Shown here: one piece after another, positions 30,641-41,700 of the stretch | How positions within the stretch are numbered: the first letter of the stretch is position 1 | Layout of the letters: each line of letters starts with the position of its first letter | Assembly: GCA_001936135.1 (NCBI GenBank) | Contig: CP012818.1 | Location: 1,426,001 to 1,490,000, forward strand | DNA: 64,000 nucleotides | From: Saccharomycopsis fibuligera x Saccharomycopsis cf. fibuligera | Taxonomy: Eukaryota; Ascomycota; Saccharomycetes; Ascoideales; Saccharomycopsidaceae | Direction: 5' to 3' | Position numbers and translations under genes: made by a program | Notes under the pieces: model-generated | What the model saw: the letters and a program-made list of their open reading frames with translations, nothing else | Told to the model about the DNA's origin: nothing | Database searches by the model: none

Positions 30641-31156
30641 ATGTTCTTCATCAAAGATCTATCGCTCAATTTGCAATTGCATCCATCCTACTTTGGCCCG
30701 CAAATGAATCAATACCTCAGAGACAAACTTTTAACTGACGTAGAAGGTACTTGTACCGGTCAATTTGGTTACATTGTATGTGTATTGGATTCAATGAAGA
30801 TAGATGTCGGTAAAGGTCGTGTTATTCCACAATCTGGAGCGGCAGAATTTGAAGTAAAATACAGAGCTGTTGTTTGGAAACCGTTCAAAGGCGAAGTCAT
30901 GGATGCAGTGGTCAGCAGTGTCACTAAGATGGGGGTTATCGCTGATGCTGGACCACTATCGGTGTTTATCTCCAAGCATTTGGTGCCAAGTGATATGCAA
31001 TTCAATCCAAATTCAAATCCTCCAGCATATGAGTCAGAAGATCAAATTATTGAAAAAGGAAGTAGAATAAGATTGAAGCTTGTTGGTACGAGAACTGATG
31101 TTAATGAAATTTATGCTATTGGTAGTATCAAGGAAGATTACTTGGGAGCATTGTAG
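30641..31156 (+). CDS. RPB7: RNA polymerase II subunit Rpb7
   Basis: Partner of Rpb4 in the Pol II stalk, which contacts emerging RNA and initiation factors. 171 residues, the same length as S. cerevisiae Rpb7. It has the N-terminal RNP-like half ([20 protein letters not shown], then [15 protein letters not shown]) and the C-terminal S1/OB half ([28 protein letters not shown] through [26 protein letters not shown]). The first ATG is used and no intron is needed. Its neighbour across the divergent promoter is MRPL23, and RPB2 ends 1.5 kb away. Confidence 0.97.
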   Translation: MFFIKDLSLNLQLHPSYFGPQMNQYLRDKLLTDVEGTCTGQFGYIVCVLDSMKIDVGKGRVIPQSGAAEFEVKYRAVVWKPFKGEVMDAVVSSVTKMGVIADAGPLSVFISKHLVPSDMQFNPNSNPPAYESEDQIIEKGSRIRLKLVGTRTDVNEIYAIGSIKEDYLGAL

Positions 31157-31438
31157 ATGCCTTTTGGGAAATCATCTTTAAAAGTGAACAAAATATTAGC
31201 TTACTCATATTCTATTTTTCAACATAGTCACAACTTGAAATCAAAAGGATTTAAAAGCAGCAAATAAGTTTTTCCAATATTGGCAAATACTAAATTTTGC
31301 AAGGTGTTATACTATCCTAATGTTCATGTTTAGATGAGAGGTTAAAAGATCACATAAACCTATTAAAAGGAATTATTTACCTAATTGTATATTATATCAT
31401 CTGGTGGCGATTCTCGCTAACGAGCGAGAGCCTCTAAT

Positions 31439-31474
<36 letters not shown>

Positions 31475-31723
31475 TCTATCCGCCTTTTTTATATTTTTTT
31501 TGTTAGCGTTTAATTTTATAAAATTTATTTTCCTGGGTCTTAATTTATAACCATTTTTGTCATATAACATTGATGCAACGAAAAATCAAATGTTTCGTCA
31601 ATGCCAAAATAAAACTTACAATTAAATTTTCTAATTTTTTTTTCTAAAAAAAAAAAAAACTAAACTTAATAGTCGCTTTTATAAAAACTACTATTGTGAA
31701 ATGGTAATTGTATATCATCAACA
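31157..31723. other. Convergent 3' regions of RPB7 and MUS81, with poly-T tract
   Basis: 567 bp including a 33-base T run (31441-31473) and several shorter T and A runs. A short inverted motif, CTCGCTAACGAGCGAG, at about 31411-31426 precedes the T run. No gene recognised. Confidence 0.55.
31441..31473 (+). repeat. Homopolymer T tract, 33 bases
   Basis: Unbroken T run between the convergent RPB7 and MUS81 genes. Confidence 0.9.
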
Positions 31724-33577
31724 TCATCTACCCCAGTTTGCATGAACATTTTCTGACAACTTAATTCCAAGCGACCTGTTTCCCACTTCGTTTTCAGTTG
31801 CATTTTTTAACAATAACTTTTTTGCCTTTTCATCATCTCCCAAAGCCATGTAAGCTTCAACGAGACTCTTGGGAGTGGGATAAAACTTTTGTATGGCTAG
31901 AGCTCTTTCCAAACTCACACCTCTTGTTGTCATTAGCATTCTCACATAAATTTCTTTGACAGTTATCAAATTACTTTTATTAAGCATTGTTTGAAAAGCG
32001 CCAAAACTAAAACAACATTCGTGCTCTGGATATTTTTCACAAAAGGATTGCAAAGTTTCCTTGTAATCGTTTTGTCCTTTTAAATTTCTTGCCCTTATCA
32101 CCAAGAGACTTTTTCCTAGGTAGTGTTTCTTAATGCTTTTCGTAAGCAATGCCAAAAAATGAGCAGTTTCATCTGCATCTTTGCTTCTCCTCACAAAATA
32201 TTTTGATCCAAGAAGTACCAAAGATATAGAAGTCTTGATTGACTCCACAAAATTTGATAAATCAGATCCAGTTTGTTCTTCAATAAGATAATAGATGTTC
32301 TTCATTCCAGTCTTGGCAAGTCTTGATTTTTGCTCAAGAAATCTACCATCTCTAATAGATTCTACCAAATCATCAAGTCTTTTTCGCTCAACAATAAAGT
32401 CTAGCACAACTTCATCACCCGTCACTTTATGTTTAGCGGTCCACAATAAATCGCCAACTGCTAGTGGCTGTATATCGGTTTTCAAGCCTAGTTGCGTGAG
32501 CTTATTACTGAAAAATGCACGCTCTTCCCTTGACCGGATTTCTCTATTGTCAATGACTAACTTAATTTCAAAAGATCCTGGTTGCCATATTTTTTGACTA
32601 ATTTCTTTATTGTTGGAAAAAGGATAGCAAGCTGGCCGTCTTGCAGAGTCACTGTCGCCACCATCATCGTCTGCCTCAAAATTTTGCGGGATACCAACGT
32701 CATCACAATACTGAGGTCGTTTTCGTTTTCGTTGTTCCTCTTCGTCATCATACAATTCACCCAAGCTTCGTTTCTCTTGATCACTCGCACTAAGCCTTTT
32801 TCTCCTAGACTTTTCAGCACTTAAAGATGCTGGTATTTGATTCCCATTTCTTTGTGCCACGGATTCTGCTGCTGTAATGGATTCTCCAGATTGTGCATTT
32901 CCTTCGTTAACTCTAATTAACATACCTGCCAACTCCAAACCCTCATCAGTCAAATAATAATACATTGGTCTTCCTGAACCTTTCACCAAATCTCGCTTCA
33001 TTAATGTTTTGCACGAATTCCAAGCTGAATAAAACTGATTCGTTGATGGATTACTGTTAAAACTTTTATCACAATAAGGACCAGCCTTACTGATGATTTC
33101 ATCCTTAGTCAACCCATTCCTGTCCCTATCATATTTGGCCAACACAATCAATATTGCATACGCCCCGGAATTTATCGTAGGAACGTATTTTCTTTTTGGT
33201 GCTGCAGTAGATTTCTTTGATGCTGTTGTAGTTGCCGATGAATTTGATCTGCTTTGTAATGGAGATTGACTATTATTAAGATTATATTGTGTCTCAGATG
33301 CCGCTTTGGGTGTAGCAAATGCCTCGGGCAACTTGTAGCCTTCTTCTTTACAATAAGCATTTAGCTTTTTTGTCAAGTATTGTACTCTTTTCTCGCCAAA
33401 AAATTGTATTTTGAGTAAATCTTTGGGGCTTTGTATTGGGCGAGTTTCCTTCCTTAATTTATCTAATGCTTTGCCAATTCCTAGAGCTGATCTTGAGTTC
33501 TTTAAAGTAGCTTCAACGGCAGATTCTTCCATCCATGTCACAAACAAATGTTTGAGATCTGATTCAAGCAATTCCAT
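31724..33577 (-). CDS. MUS81: Structure-specific endonuclease subunit Mus81
   Basis: Catalytic half of Mus81-Mms4, which cuts 3' flaps, replication forks and nicked Holliday junctions. 617 residues against 632 in S. cerevisiae. An N-terminal helix-hairpin-helix (about 1-75) is followed by a Ser/Thr-rich linker, a winged-helix region (about 130-225) and a basic linker with KSRRKR. The XPF-type nuclease domain (about 335-480) has Asp343 in VIDNRE and the catalytic VERKRLDD at 396-403. A C-terminal (HhH)2 region follows. Lies 210 bp upstream of the peroxidase gene's 3' end on the same strand. Confidence 0.96.
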   Translation of the reverse strand: MELLESDLKHLFVTWMEESAVEATLKNSRSALGIGKALDKLRKETRPIQSPKDLLKIQFFGEKRVQYLTKKLNAYCKEEGYKLPEAFATPKAASETQYNLNNSQSPLQSRSNSSATTTASKKSTAAPKRKYVPTINSGAYAILIVLAKYDRDRNGLTKDEIISKAGPYCDKSFNSNPSTNQFYSAWNSCKTLMKRDLVKGSGRPMYYYLTDEGLELAGMLIRVNEGNAQSGESITAAESVAQRNGNQIPASLSAEKSRRKRLSASDQEKRSLGELYDDEEEQRKRKRPQYCDDVGIPQNFEADDDGGDSDSARRPACYPFSNNKEISQKIWQPGSFEIKLVIDNREIRSREERAFFSNKLTQLGLKTDIQPLAVGDLLWTAKHKVTGDEVVLDFIVERKRLDDLVESIRDGRFLEQKSRLAKTGMKNIYYLIEEQTGSDLSNFVESIKTSISLVLLGSKYFVRRSKDADETAHFLALLTKSIKKHYLGKSLLVIRARNLKGQNDYKETLQSFCEKYPEHECCFSFGAFQTMLNKSNLITVKEIYVRMLMTTRGVSLERALAIQKFYPTPKSLVEAYMALGDDEKAKKLLLKNATENEVGNRSLGIKLSENVHANWGR

Positions 33578-33787
33578 TGCGCTGAGCCATCGGGTTTGAC
33601 AGAGCCATTAGCGTAAATATGTTCATTTGTATTTGTGTATTCTTTTTTTTTGTTTTTATTTACATTTTTCCTGTGTTTTGCAAAACCACGGCGTCGGGTC
33701 TTTTGACGCGCCTGCCAACATTTGAGATCTACAATAAACACATTATTTCTCTTGCAATTATATTCAAAAAAAGCTATAAAATTTTGA

Positions 33788-35822
33788 CTAGCGGGTCTTT
33801 ATGGCAATACCCGCTTCATTTCTTTCAATACCTAATTCTAGCAATTTAGCGTAAGCTTTGGCAAAATCCTCAAAATACTTGTCCTGGTCATTAGCGTATA
33901 GTTCCACCCATTTTCTGAAATCTGGATTTGTTACCAATTCCATATCAGTTTGCAACATCATTATATCTTTGTCTCTCTTGTTAAAGTATTGCTGGTTGCC
34001 GGTTTGTGGTACCACGCCGTAATCCCATTCATCATTCAAAAGCAGTTTGTAAAATTCATTGTCAAACTTTATGGGATTATCAGTCCATTTTCCTTCCCAG
34101 CCGGAATATTTTCTGTGAGTTCTGCCAAGAGTATGAGCACCTATTAAGCATACAATTTCTTGATCATTGAAACCCATTCTGTTGAAAACAGCTCTTATAT
34201 GATCTGAATGTTTCGATCCAATTGGTAGTCTTCCATTTTTGGGAACAAACTGATCTGTAATGCAATCAGTTCTTCCTGGTTTCCACTCTATCTTTGGACC
34301 ACCCATAGCTTCTATTGCGGTGACTCCTGCAAAGGTGTAAAGGTCTGCATATGAGATCCATGGAAATTGCTGTTTTACCACTTCTAGGACAATACGCGCT
34401 GGTTCCAAGCCAGTATTTCCTGGATCTGTAATTTCTGGAATAAACCTAAGAGAAAATGAGGTTAGATTGAATATTCTAAGTAGAGTGAAACTAGTTACAT
34501 AGAAGTCGTTCAAATTACCTTATCGTTGCCCCATTTGAACCGCCTGTCCCTGTTTCTTTATCATATGTCGCACAGCAGTGCCAAGATAGTCTAACAACTA
34601 CAGGCCCTAATGAGCCATCATCAAAATTTTTGTTATCAATAACAGAAATGATCAATCTTTTTACTGCTTCATAGTCGCCTTTTTTGCTAAAAAACTCCAC
34701 CTCTCTATTGCTATACTTTTTTTTCTTCCATGCAGGTGATAATGCTGAAAGTCTTGATTTTCCGGAGATTTGTGCTTCCCGTGTAACACTTATATGCGCT
34801 TCTTTATTCAACTCATTTGCAGATATTGGCTCTAAGGTAGAAGAGACATCATCTTCTTGCTTAAAAAAACTAGATTCTTGAGAACTTTTATTCTTTAGCA
34901 CTGATTCTATTGGTAAGGATTTGGTTTTTTCAAACCTTTCACTTTGCTTAAAAGCTGATTTGCTTTTTTGAGATAAACTGCCACTTTTTGGTGTTGGTGT
35001 AACTTCTTGAACTATTTTTCTCTCTGTAAATCCTGATTCGTTTCCAATATTGATTGTAGTTGGAGGTAGTGTTTGGACACCAATAACTCTTTTTGAAACT
35101 CTTCTGCGAGTGTTTGGATTTGAACTTGGGTTTGGATTAGGCTTAGTCTTTTTCACTTGTCTTTCATCTTGTCTTTTGTAGTGCGACCTATTTCTTTGAC
35201 CTTGCTTACCCAAATTGTATGGTCTGAGAACATTTTCTTCGGCATTTTTTTTTGCGGCCCTCTCTGAAGCTCTCTTTGAAGCAGCTTGTTTCCCCTTTCT
35301 AGTATATGTTTCATTTTCTCCGAATAAATTCTTAGCCATAATTCTAACAAAACACCGCGGGTAATGCAACACCCATTCTTCAGTCTCTTCAGTTTTCGCC
35401 CATATTGACAATAAAATTGAATATCTGTTCCCCAATCTAGTAAAATATTCTTCAACTGCCACTTGTAGTTTGTTAAAATCTCGTATCAAAATATTAATTC
35501 CCGTAGTGTACTTCATAGTAACCCGTTTGTACAATCTGGGCCAAAAGTGCTTTTCACCCTTTAGTGCCTCAATACGCCTCTTCCTGATTTCTTCAATTGG
35601 TTCATAGTGGATAATACCAATTTGGCCAAGGATACAAGGCACAATGTGTAAAATTTCCAGCACTGTCCAAACCGCTACTCGTGAAGAATGTTGGATATCC
35701 TCAGCAGCCCATGTTAACAGTAGCGACGCAAGAGTGACAGGCACTAAAGAGGCACGAGTAGCGACACTCAATAGATCTGTCCAAAGCTTGCCATTTTCGA
35801 AAATGATTCTGAGTAACGGCAT
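33788..35822 (-). CDS. Cytochrome c peroxidase-like haem peroxidase with long N-terminal extension
   Basis: Exon 1 is 35822-34519, the intron 34518-34446 (73 nt, GTAATT start, TCTAAC branch point, TTAG end), and exon 2 34445-33788; 653 residues. The last 277 residues align with yeast Ccp1: distal Arg411-x2-Trp414-His415 (RLSWH), GGSNGATIRF across the splice junction, proximal His539 in LIGAHTLGRTH, the radical-site Trp555 in GKW, and LQTDMELV with the buried Asp. So class I haem peroxidase activity is likely. Residues 1-376 have no counterpart in Ccp1 (361 residues in all). They comprise a hydrophobic stretch (about 28-45), a possible domain to about residue 160, and a long basic, Ser-rich linker. 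The frame is open 48 bases upstream of ATG 35822, so the start could be further up. The intron interrupts the conserved block, and both ORFs are needed for a whole domain. Confidence 0.8.
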
Positions 35823-36163
35823 TGCTAGTTTGTCCGTATATTGGGCTCCAAAAAAACTGCTAATGAAGGTTTATTCACTGAATTACAGAATATATGGATT
35901 ATTGAATGCTTTCTAGGTGGCGGCAAGCGCTCAGATGTACGGAAGCACAACTAATTAGCGCTGACAGCTCTGGTTTTGTGACATGCATGCGCGCAGATGG
36001 AAAAAACACAGCAAAAAATGAAGCGTTTATTTAGTTTCTATATCCAGTTGGATAGAGCGAAAAGCTGAAAGTCAAGGTCAGCTCAAATAATAGATACAGG
36101 GAAAAAAAAGTATACAGTATAACGAAGTGAAGTAAAAGGAGCATATTGTTCAGTAAAATGTAT
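35823..36163. promoter_or_regulatory. Peroxidase gene promoter and ITR-like 3' region
   Basis: 341 bp with a GC-richer patch at 35915-36000. No recognised site. Confidence 0.4.
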
Positions 36164-37837
36164 TCAAATTTGGTTGAAAGAAATTCTTTTATAAGCTTCA
36201 TGTTTGTTTCTAAGCTCATCTGCTAACTTGATGTCGACTCCATTGTCGAAGATCTTACTGATCTCCTCAAGTGGAATACCGCTAACGTCCGGATATGACG
36301 TGTATATCCACAACCAGCTAAGTAAACAAATGATACCAAAGAAACCAAATGTAAATCCAGGAGAAAGTTTGTCCATCAAAGTGAGATAAGTGAAGGAAAT
36401 AATAGAGTTTGTAGACCAGTTGCAACATGTTATAATTGTACCACCAATTGCCCGGGCTTCCAATGGCAAAAATTCGACTGATGACCATGGAACAGTCCCC
36501 AATCCTGAAGCGTAGCCAGCAACGTATAAGATAATAGCTATTGAGGCAATAATGTTTGACGTTGAGACGCCAGCTTTTGCCTCTGGATGATTTTCAGGAG
36601 CAACACTGTAAACGACAGAAGCGATGGCAAGGGCCACAGCCAATATCCACACAGTTCTCAATAACATTTTTCTGCGCCCCACCTTGTCAATTAAAAATAA
36701 TGGGAAAAAACTAAACAAGAAATTTGTTAAGGCAATCGAGATTGAAGCAAAAATTGGATCTTCAAACCCTAAGTTTTTAAAGATAGTAGCTGAATAGTAC
36801 ATGAATGCATTGAAGCCAACGCATTGCTGAATAGCCATCAATATCGAACCAGTAAGCAAAGCATTTTGAGTACTCTTTTTGCTCCTGATAACTTCCCAAA
36901 ACGGCACATTGTATAGCTGCTTGGCATTGTTAACGTCAACTTGTATTGAAAAAATTCTATCTTGCACTTGGTCTGGTTCAGCATATGGGTAAATCCTAGA
37001 TAATGCATCTTCTGCTTGTTGCGTCTGGCCTTTGATGATGCTATATCTTGGTGATTCGGGAATAAATTTGACCACAAGCAAGAACAAAAAAGGTGGAATT
37101 CCACTAACCAAGAAAGAATATCTCCAGTTATTTTCAACATTCTTAAGGCCGTTGGCCATCAAGTATGCAATAAGCTGACCACCAGTAGTAGATATAGAGT
37201 TTACTGCAAGTAGCATGCCTCTGATATTGGAAGGAGCAACTTCGGATATAAAGACAGGTACCACCATACTGGCGCCGCCCACAGCCACACCAACAACTGC
37301 TCTGCCAGCCACTAGTTGAAATACAGAATGGGCAACCCCCATTTGGACAGCTGAAATGATAAACACCAAGCAACAAAGCGCCAAAGTATTTCTTCTTCCA
37401 AAATTGTCAGAAAGATACCCTGCGCTAACCGCACCAATCAAAGCTGTTATAGAAGTGACAGCTGTAATCAGCTCTTTTTCAAATGAACTGAGAGTGTGGC
37501 CCAAATCTTGATTGATAAAAAGCAAACAACTTGATATAATTGCGGTATCAAACCCAAATAATATACCGCCTACAGCAGAAGCACAGACAACTACTATGGA
37601 GTAAATTCCGAGCTTTGTGTCTTCAATCGAGTCCATCTCTCTGTCGCCAATAGCCGTGGTCTCTGTAATAACGCTATTAGGACAATCATCTGCCGTATTC
37701 AATAGAGTGCGACTTTGGGACTCCGAGTCATTGATGTTGTGTTCCAGAGGCCCATAGAATGCGGATGACTCTCTGGTGGGACTCAAAAAGGTGTACTCAT
37801 CGGTGGAGGTAGAGCGGCCCTTGAGAGTAGGCAGCAT
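36164..37837 (-). CDS. MFS sugar-family transporter, Itr (myo-inositol) type
   Basis: 557-residue major facilitator of the sugar-porter family with an 80-residue N-terminal tail and 12 predicted membrane helices. Sugar-porter motifs are GILFGFDTAIIS in TM1, DNFGRRNTL, GRAVVGVAVGG, PESPRY after TM6, DKVGRRKM, and the TM10 region with GLGTVPWSSVEFLP. The end, YPDVSGIPLEEISKIFDNGVDIKLADEL, resembles that of S. cerevisiae Itr1 more than hexose carriers. The substrate is most likely myo-inositol or a related polyol, but sequence alone does not fix it. The second codon is CTG, which would be Ser in a CUG-clade yeast. Confidence 0.82.
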   Translation of the reverse strand: MLPTLKGRSTSTDEYTFLSPTRESSAFYGPLEHNINDSESQSRTLLNTADDCPNSVITETTAIGDREMDSIEDTKLGIYSIVVVCASAVGGILFGFDTAIISSCLLFINQDLGHTLSSFEKELITAVTSITALIGAVSAGYLSDNFGRRNTLALCCLVFIISAVQMGVAHSVFQLVAGRAVVGVAVGGASMVVPVFISEVAPSNIRGMLLAVNSISTTGGQLIAYLMANGLKNVENNWRYSFLVSGIPPFLFLLVVKFIPESPRYSIIKGQTQQAEDALSRIYPYAEPDQVQDRIFSIQVDVNNAKQLYNVPFWEVIRSKKSTQNALLTGSILMAIQQCVGFNAFMYYSATIFKNLGFEDPIFASISIALTNFLFSFFPLFLIDKVGRRKMLLRTVWILAVALAIASVVYSVAPENHPEAKAGVSTSNIIASIAIILYVAGYASGLGTVPWSSVEFLPLEARAIGGTIITCCNWSTNSIISFTYLTLMDKLSPGFTFGFFGIICLLSWLWIYTSYPDVSGIPLEEISKIFDNGVDIKLADELRNKHEAYKRISFNQI

Positions 37838-38135
37838 GCTGCTGGAATTTGTTGTTGTTATTTAAGAGATTTCGCGCCACTTGTGAAGAGAAAAAAGCCT
37901 CATAGAGATATAAGCCACATATGGTTGAGATAAACGATCAGCGTTGCTGTCAAGGCGGTATAAATGATCTCTGTGCGATTATCATCTGTGGTACCGCTTT
38001 TGGTTTTTCTTCTAGATTTTTCCTCTTGCCATGATATTGTAGGGTAGGAAAAGCAGATAGATGGGACACCGCCCTTTTTTTCTGACTGCATAGCCATTGG
38101 TAAGCTAAATACACTAGAAATCACCCGGAGACAAA

Positions 38136-38209
38136 GACTTCGTGGCCAAGTTGGTTAAGGCGTGCGACTGTTAATCGCAAGATCGTGAGTTCGACCCTCA
38201 CCGAGGTCG
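38136..38209 (+). tRNA. tRNA-Asn: tRNA-Asn (anticodon GTT), copy 1
   Basis: 74-nt cloverleaf without intron. Acceptor GACTTCG pairs with CGAGGTC (one G-T), the anticodon loop is CTGTTAA, the T arm is GTGAG TTCGACC CTCAC, and the discriminator is G. An eight-base T run follows directly, a Pol III terminator. Identical to the copy at 44579-44652. Confidence 0.97.
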
Positions 38210-38217
38210 TTTTTTTT
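38210..38217 (+). terminator. Pol III terminator of tRNA-Asn copy 1
   Basis: T8 run starting immediately after the discriminator base. Confidence 0.8.
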
Positions 38218-38702
38218 AATCTTTCAATAGAGAAAAAAACCCTGTTTAAGGTTATGTATGTTGTGTACGTTTTTGCAGCTCTCGTATAGCATACGAGAAT
38301 CATATTTGAGAGAATATGTGAAGAAGTAACGATATTATAAAACAAAAAATAAGTTTCAATTGAGCCGTTACAAATGTTTGTTGAGAACGATCCAGAAATG
38401 CAAAGAGATCTTACAACATAACTAGTTTTGTATAATTGTTGGACTGTTATACACATAAATGGCAAGATAAACTTGCAGGAGCAGATTGACCTCTACCATA
38501 AAAATAATCTATACTAATATCCTGTTTTGATTGAGAACACAAGATAGAAAAACTGCTACTATTCATTCAACTTCTCATGATAAGCAGAGGTGGTAAATGG
38601 AACTGGTCAAATTTAATGGCTATAATAACTTCTTTACAGTTTTACATATACACACACAACAATATTTATTGAAATCAAAATTGAACAACTATCAAAGGCT
38701 CT
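38218..38702. other. Gene-free stretch between tRNA-Asn and RRN5
   Basis: Holds a perfect short palindrome, CTCGTATAGCATACGAG (38281-38297, 7-bp arms). Otherwise nothing recognised. Confidence 0.5.
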
Positions 38703-41700
38703 CTACCAGATTGGAAAATCATGAGATTGTTTGAGCTTGGCGTTTTGTAATCCGCCATCAGCAGTTTTCAACTTCTTCGCTGCCGGCATTACATCCGCAT
38801 CATCATCGCTTTCTAAATCATCATCATCATCATCAATACCATCATCATCAACACCATCATCACCAAATTTCCGCTTGAGCTCAGCGTGTTCAAACTTGTC
38901 TTTAGGTTCACCATCTATATTCTCTATAATTTTGTCGAGAGAGCTTTCCTCATCCAGACTACTATATAAATCGTCACCGGGGCCAAAAGTATACTCATCG
39001 AGATTGACTTCATCAGGTTCAAAATCTTTAAAATTAATATTTTTGAAGTTGAACTCAAGCTGTGATATCTTACTTTTGCTCTGATCTTTGCTTTGGTCTC
39101 TGCCATAGTTACCAAAATCAAAATCATCTTCTCTTACCTCATCTTCACTTATATTACAAGACCGATGGGATGATATTGGCGTAATACCACCAAAGCCCTG
39201 TTCAACTAAATGTTTTTGGAAGTCCAGATTATGGGCATCGCCACACTTATATGAGTGAGCAACATCATTGTCATCCACATGGTTTTCAGGTTGAGTCTCT
39301 AATGGCTCTTTCCCAATTTGATGCTGTTGCTGCTGTTCCAATTTCTCTTGTTTCTGCTTCTGCTCACGGTTCATAATCTCAACAAGCGGTTGTGGTACCC
39401 TCAAACCAAATTTTCTAGCAACAACAATTGCTTCCCTAAGAGACCCGCCCGCGACAGCACTGTTTGACAAATCATAGTCCATTTCCTCATCATATTTGAA
39501 CTGAAAGTTTATGTGTTTCAGCATTTTCAGAATAAACAATTGCTTGAGTCTTTTCCAAATATTTTCTTCGGTCTTCAAAACGCGCCAGTTGTCCTCTTTA
39601 GCCATTACTTTCTGACAGATTACTGGATTCAGAACCACAAAGGCTTTGAAATTTGCCAAATGAAAAGCTTTTCTTTTGCTGTCTACCAGCCATTTGAGCA
39701 ACCTCTTGTAGCTGGTAATGTATGTTTCATACTGTTTGCGTCTAACCAAATAGCTCCTGACAATCGACTCACTGCCCCGGGCCTGCCGGCGCACTCGCTT
39801 TAACTCATTATCACCTTTTACACTTCTTGGCGGCTCACTAACAAAAAATGTGAAATTTGGATCAGTGTTATACAAGTTTAAATAGCGAAGAATCATCTTT
39901 TGGTACTTAGCAGATACCTCCTTATCTTGCTGATCAAGTTTTCCAGCTTCTCTAAAATGCGCTTTAATTGCATTAACGTTATCCAATTCCTGAGTTGATT
40001 GATCATCGTCAACAATAAATGGCAATGTATTTTTTTCGGTAGCTTTTTCGTCATAAGGGCCTTCGTCAACACTCTCATCACCACTGAAGTCGCTATCGCT
40101 TAAATCATTGCCTAACATTTGAGAATCAATGTCAATCAGTGTAGGATATTTATACGCCAACTTTTTGTAATAATCTGTACCTGGTTGTCTTCTATACTGC
40201 TTGCTGTTGGTTTTTTTCAACTTTGAAACATGAACTGCTGGCCCAATATCCAATTCTTCATCTGAATCTTCTTCATCTACATCTTGTTCAATAGTGTCAC
40301 CATTGCTAAAATTGCTGGACATATCAGTATTTTCCTCGTTATCGTCATCATTATCAACCTTATTACAACCTTCTAAAATACCTTTGTCAGATTTCTTTTT
40401 AAGAAGCTTGCATTTAGGCGTCTTAGCAAAAACAGCTTCTCGGTATTCTTTGGCACAAATAGGGAGTCCAACTTTGCCACAATCCACAATGTTAAAATCG
40501 TTTTTTTTGAGAAACTTGACAAATAAAAGTCCAAATTTTCTTTGGGGGAACAACTTTTCAAAATAATCAAAATTATTGTATGCTAAAATATTGACGCTTT
40601 CTAAATGGTGTAACCAACGTGCAGATATCATAAAATCAAGGTAATCAAATATTTTAGCTTGGAAAGTTGCTGGTCGTCGGTGGTGCTCTGGCTCAAGTTT
40701 TATATTTAAATTTTTTTGCATATTACTTAAGTATACCTTATTATAAAGAGGATTAATATTTCCAATATTGCGTACATTCCGGCCAATTTCAGTGCGCGTA
40801 TTTTCATAATATAGAGCTCTCCTCACATCTTCATTATCAATCTCAACGTTAACGTCTTGCTCGTTGTCCATCCTTTCACCGAGATGATAATTAGCTAGTT
40901 TACTTTGGACAATTTTGTGTAAAAGTTTAGTAATGTACGCTCGCACAAGTTGTTTGAGAACATCTTCAGCAGGCAGAGAAAGCAGCGGCGGTACAATTTT
41001 TATTACTGCTGTTGGTGAGTAGAAAAAATCCTTGAAATCAAGTTGTTCTCTCGTTTTATCTTTTAGTGCTTCCAAATTATTGTTTTGTGTTAAGAATTTT
41101 GTTAGCTCAGTAATATTTTCTTTGATGAATAAATCGTCTTCCTCGCTTGGAGTACCAGGCACTGTATCGGAGGCAGACTTAATAGTGTTCGTTGTGTTGA
41201 ACTGATCATCTTCTTGTGTCCTCGTCAGAGACTCGGTTGAACTTCGAAAGTCACCATTTACCGCGTTTTCCTCAGCTTTATCTCGTAGTATCTCTCTGTT
41301 CTCGTCTCTGGTAGCAAGGTCTGCTTGTCCATTTTCCAAATCTGTAAAATATTCGCTCATCTCATATGCAATGGGAAAATTATCATATTTAAGCAACTTC
41401 TTACTAGTTTTCTTCTTCTTCTGATAATTTTTCAATGATGATTTCAATAAATGATAGTAGTTTAGAATTTCCACTTCTGACTTATTAGGCAAGTGGGCTT
41501 TTATGCTTGCAAGGTTGTGAATGGAGTATCGCGCCAAAGCTGTAAAGAATTTTTCCTTCTCTGATCGCGTCCATAGCACACCAATCGGTGATTCCTTTAT
41601 ATCATTTTTAGAATTCCTCCCATGTACGGAAGCACCATGAGCTTTCATTACAGTGTATACACATCCATCAGAGCCGATAACAGTATTATGTAGCTTTTGC

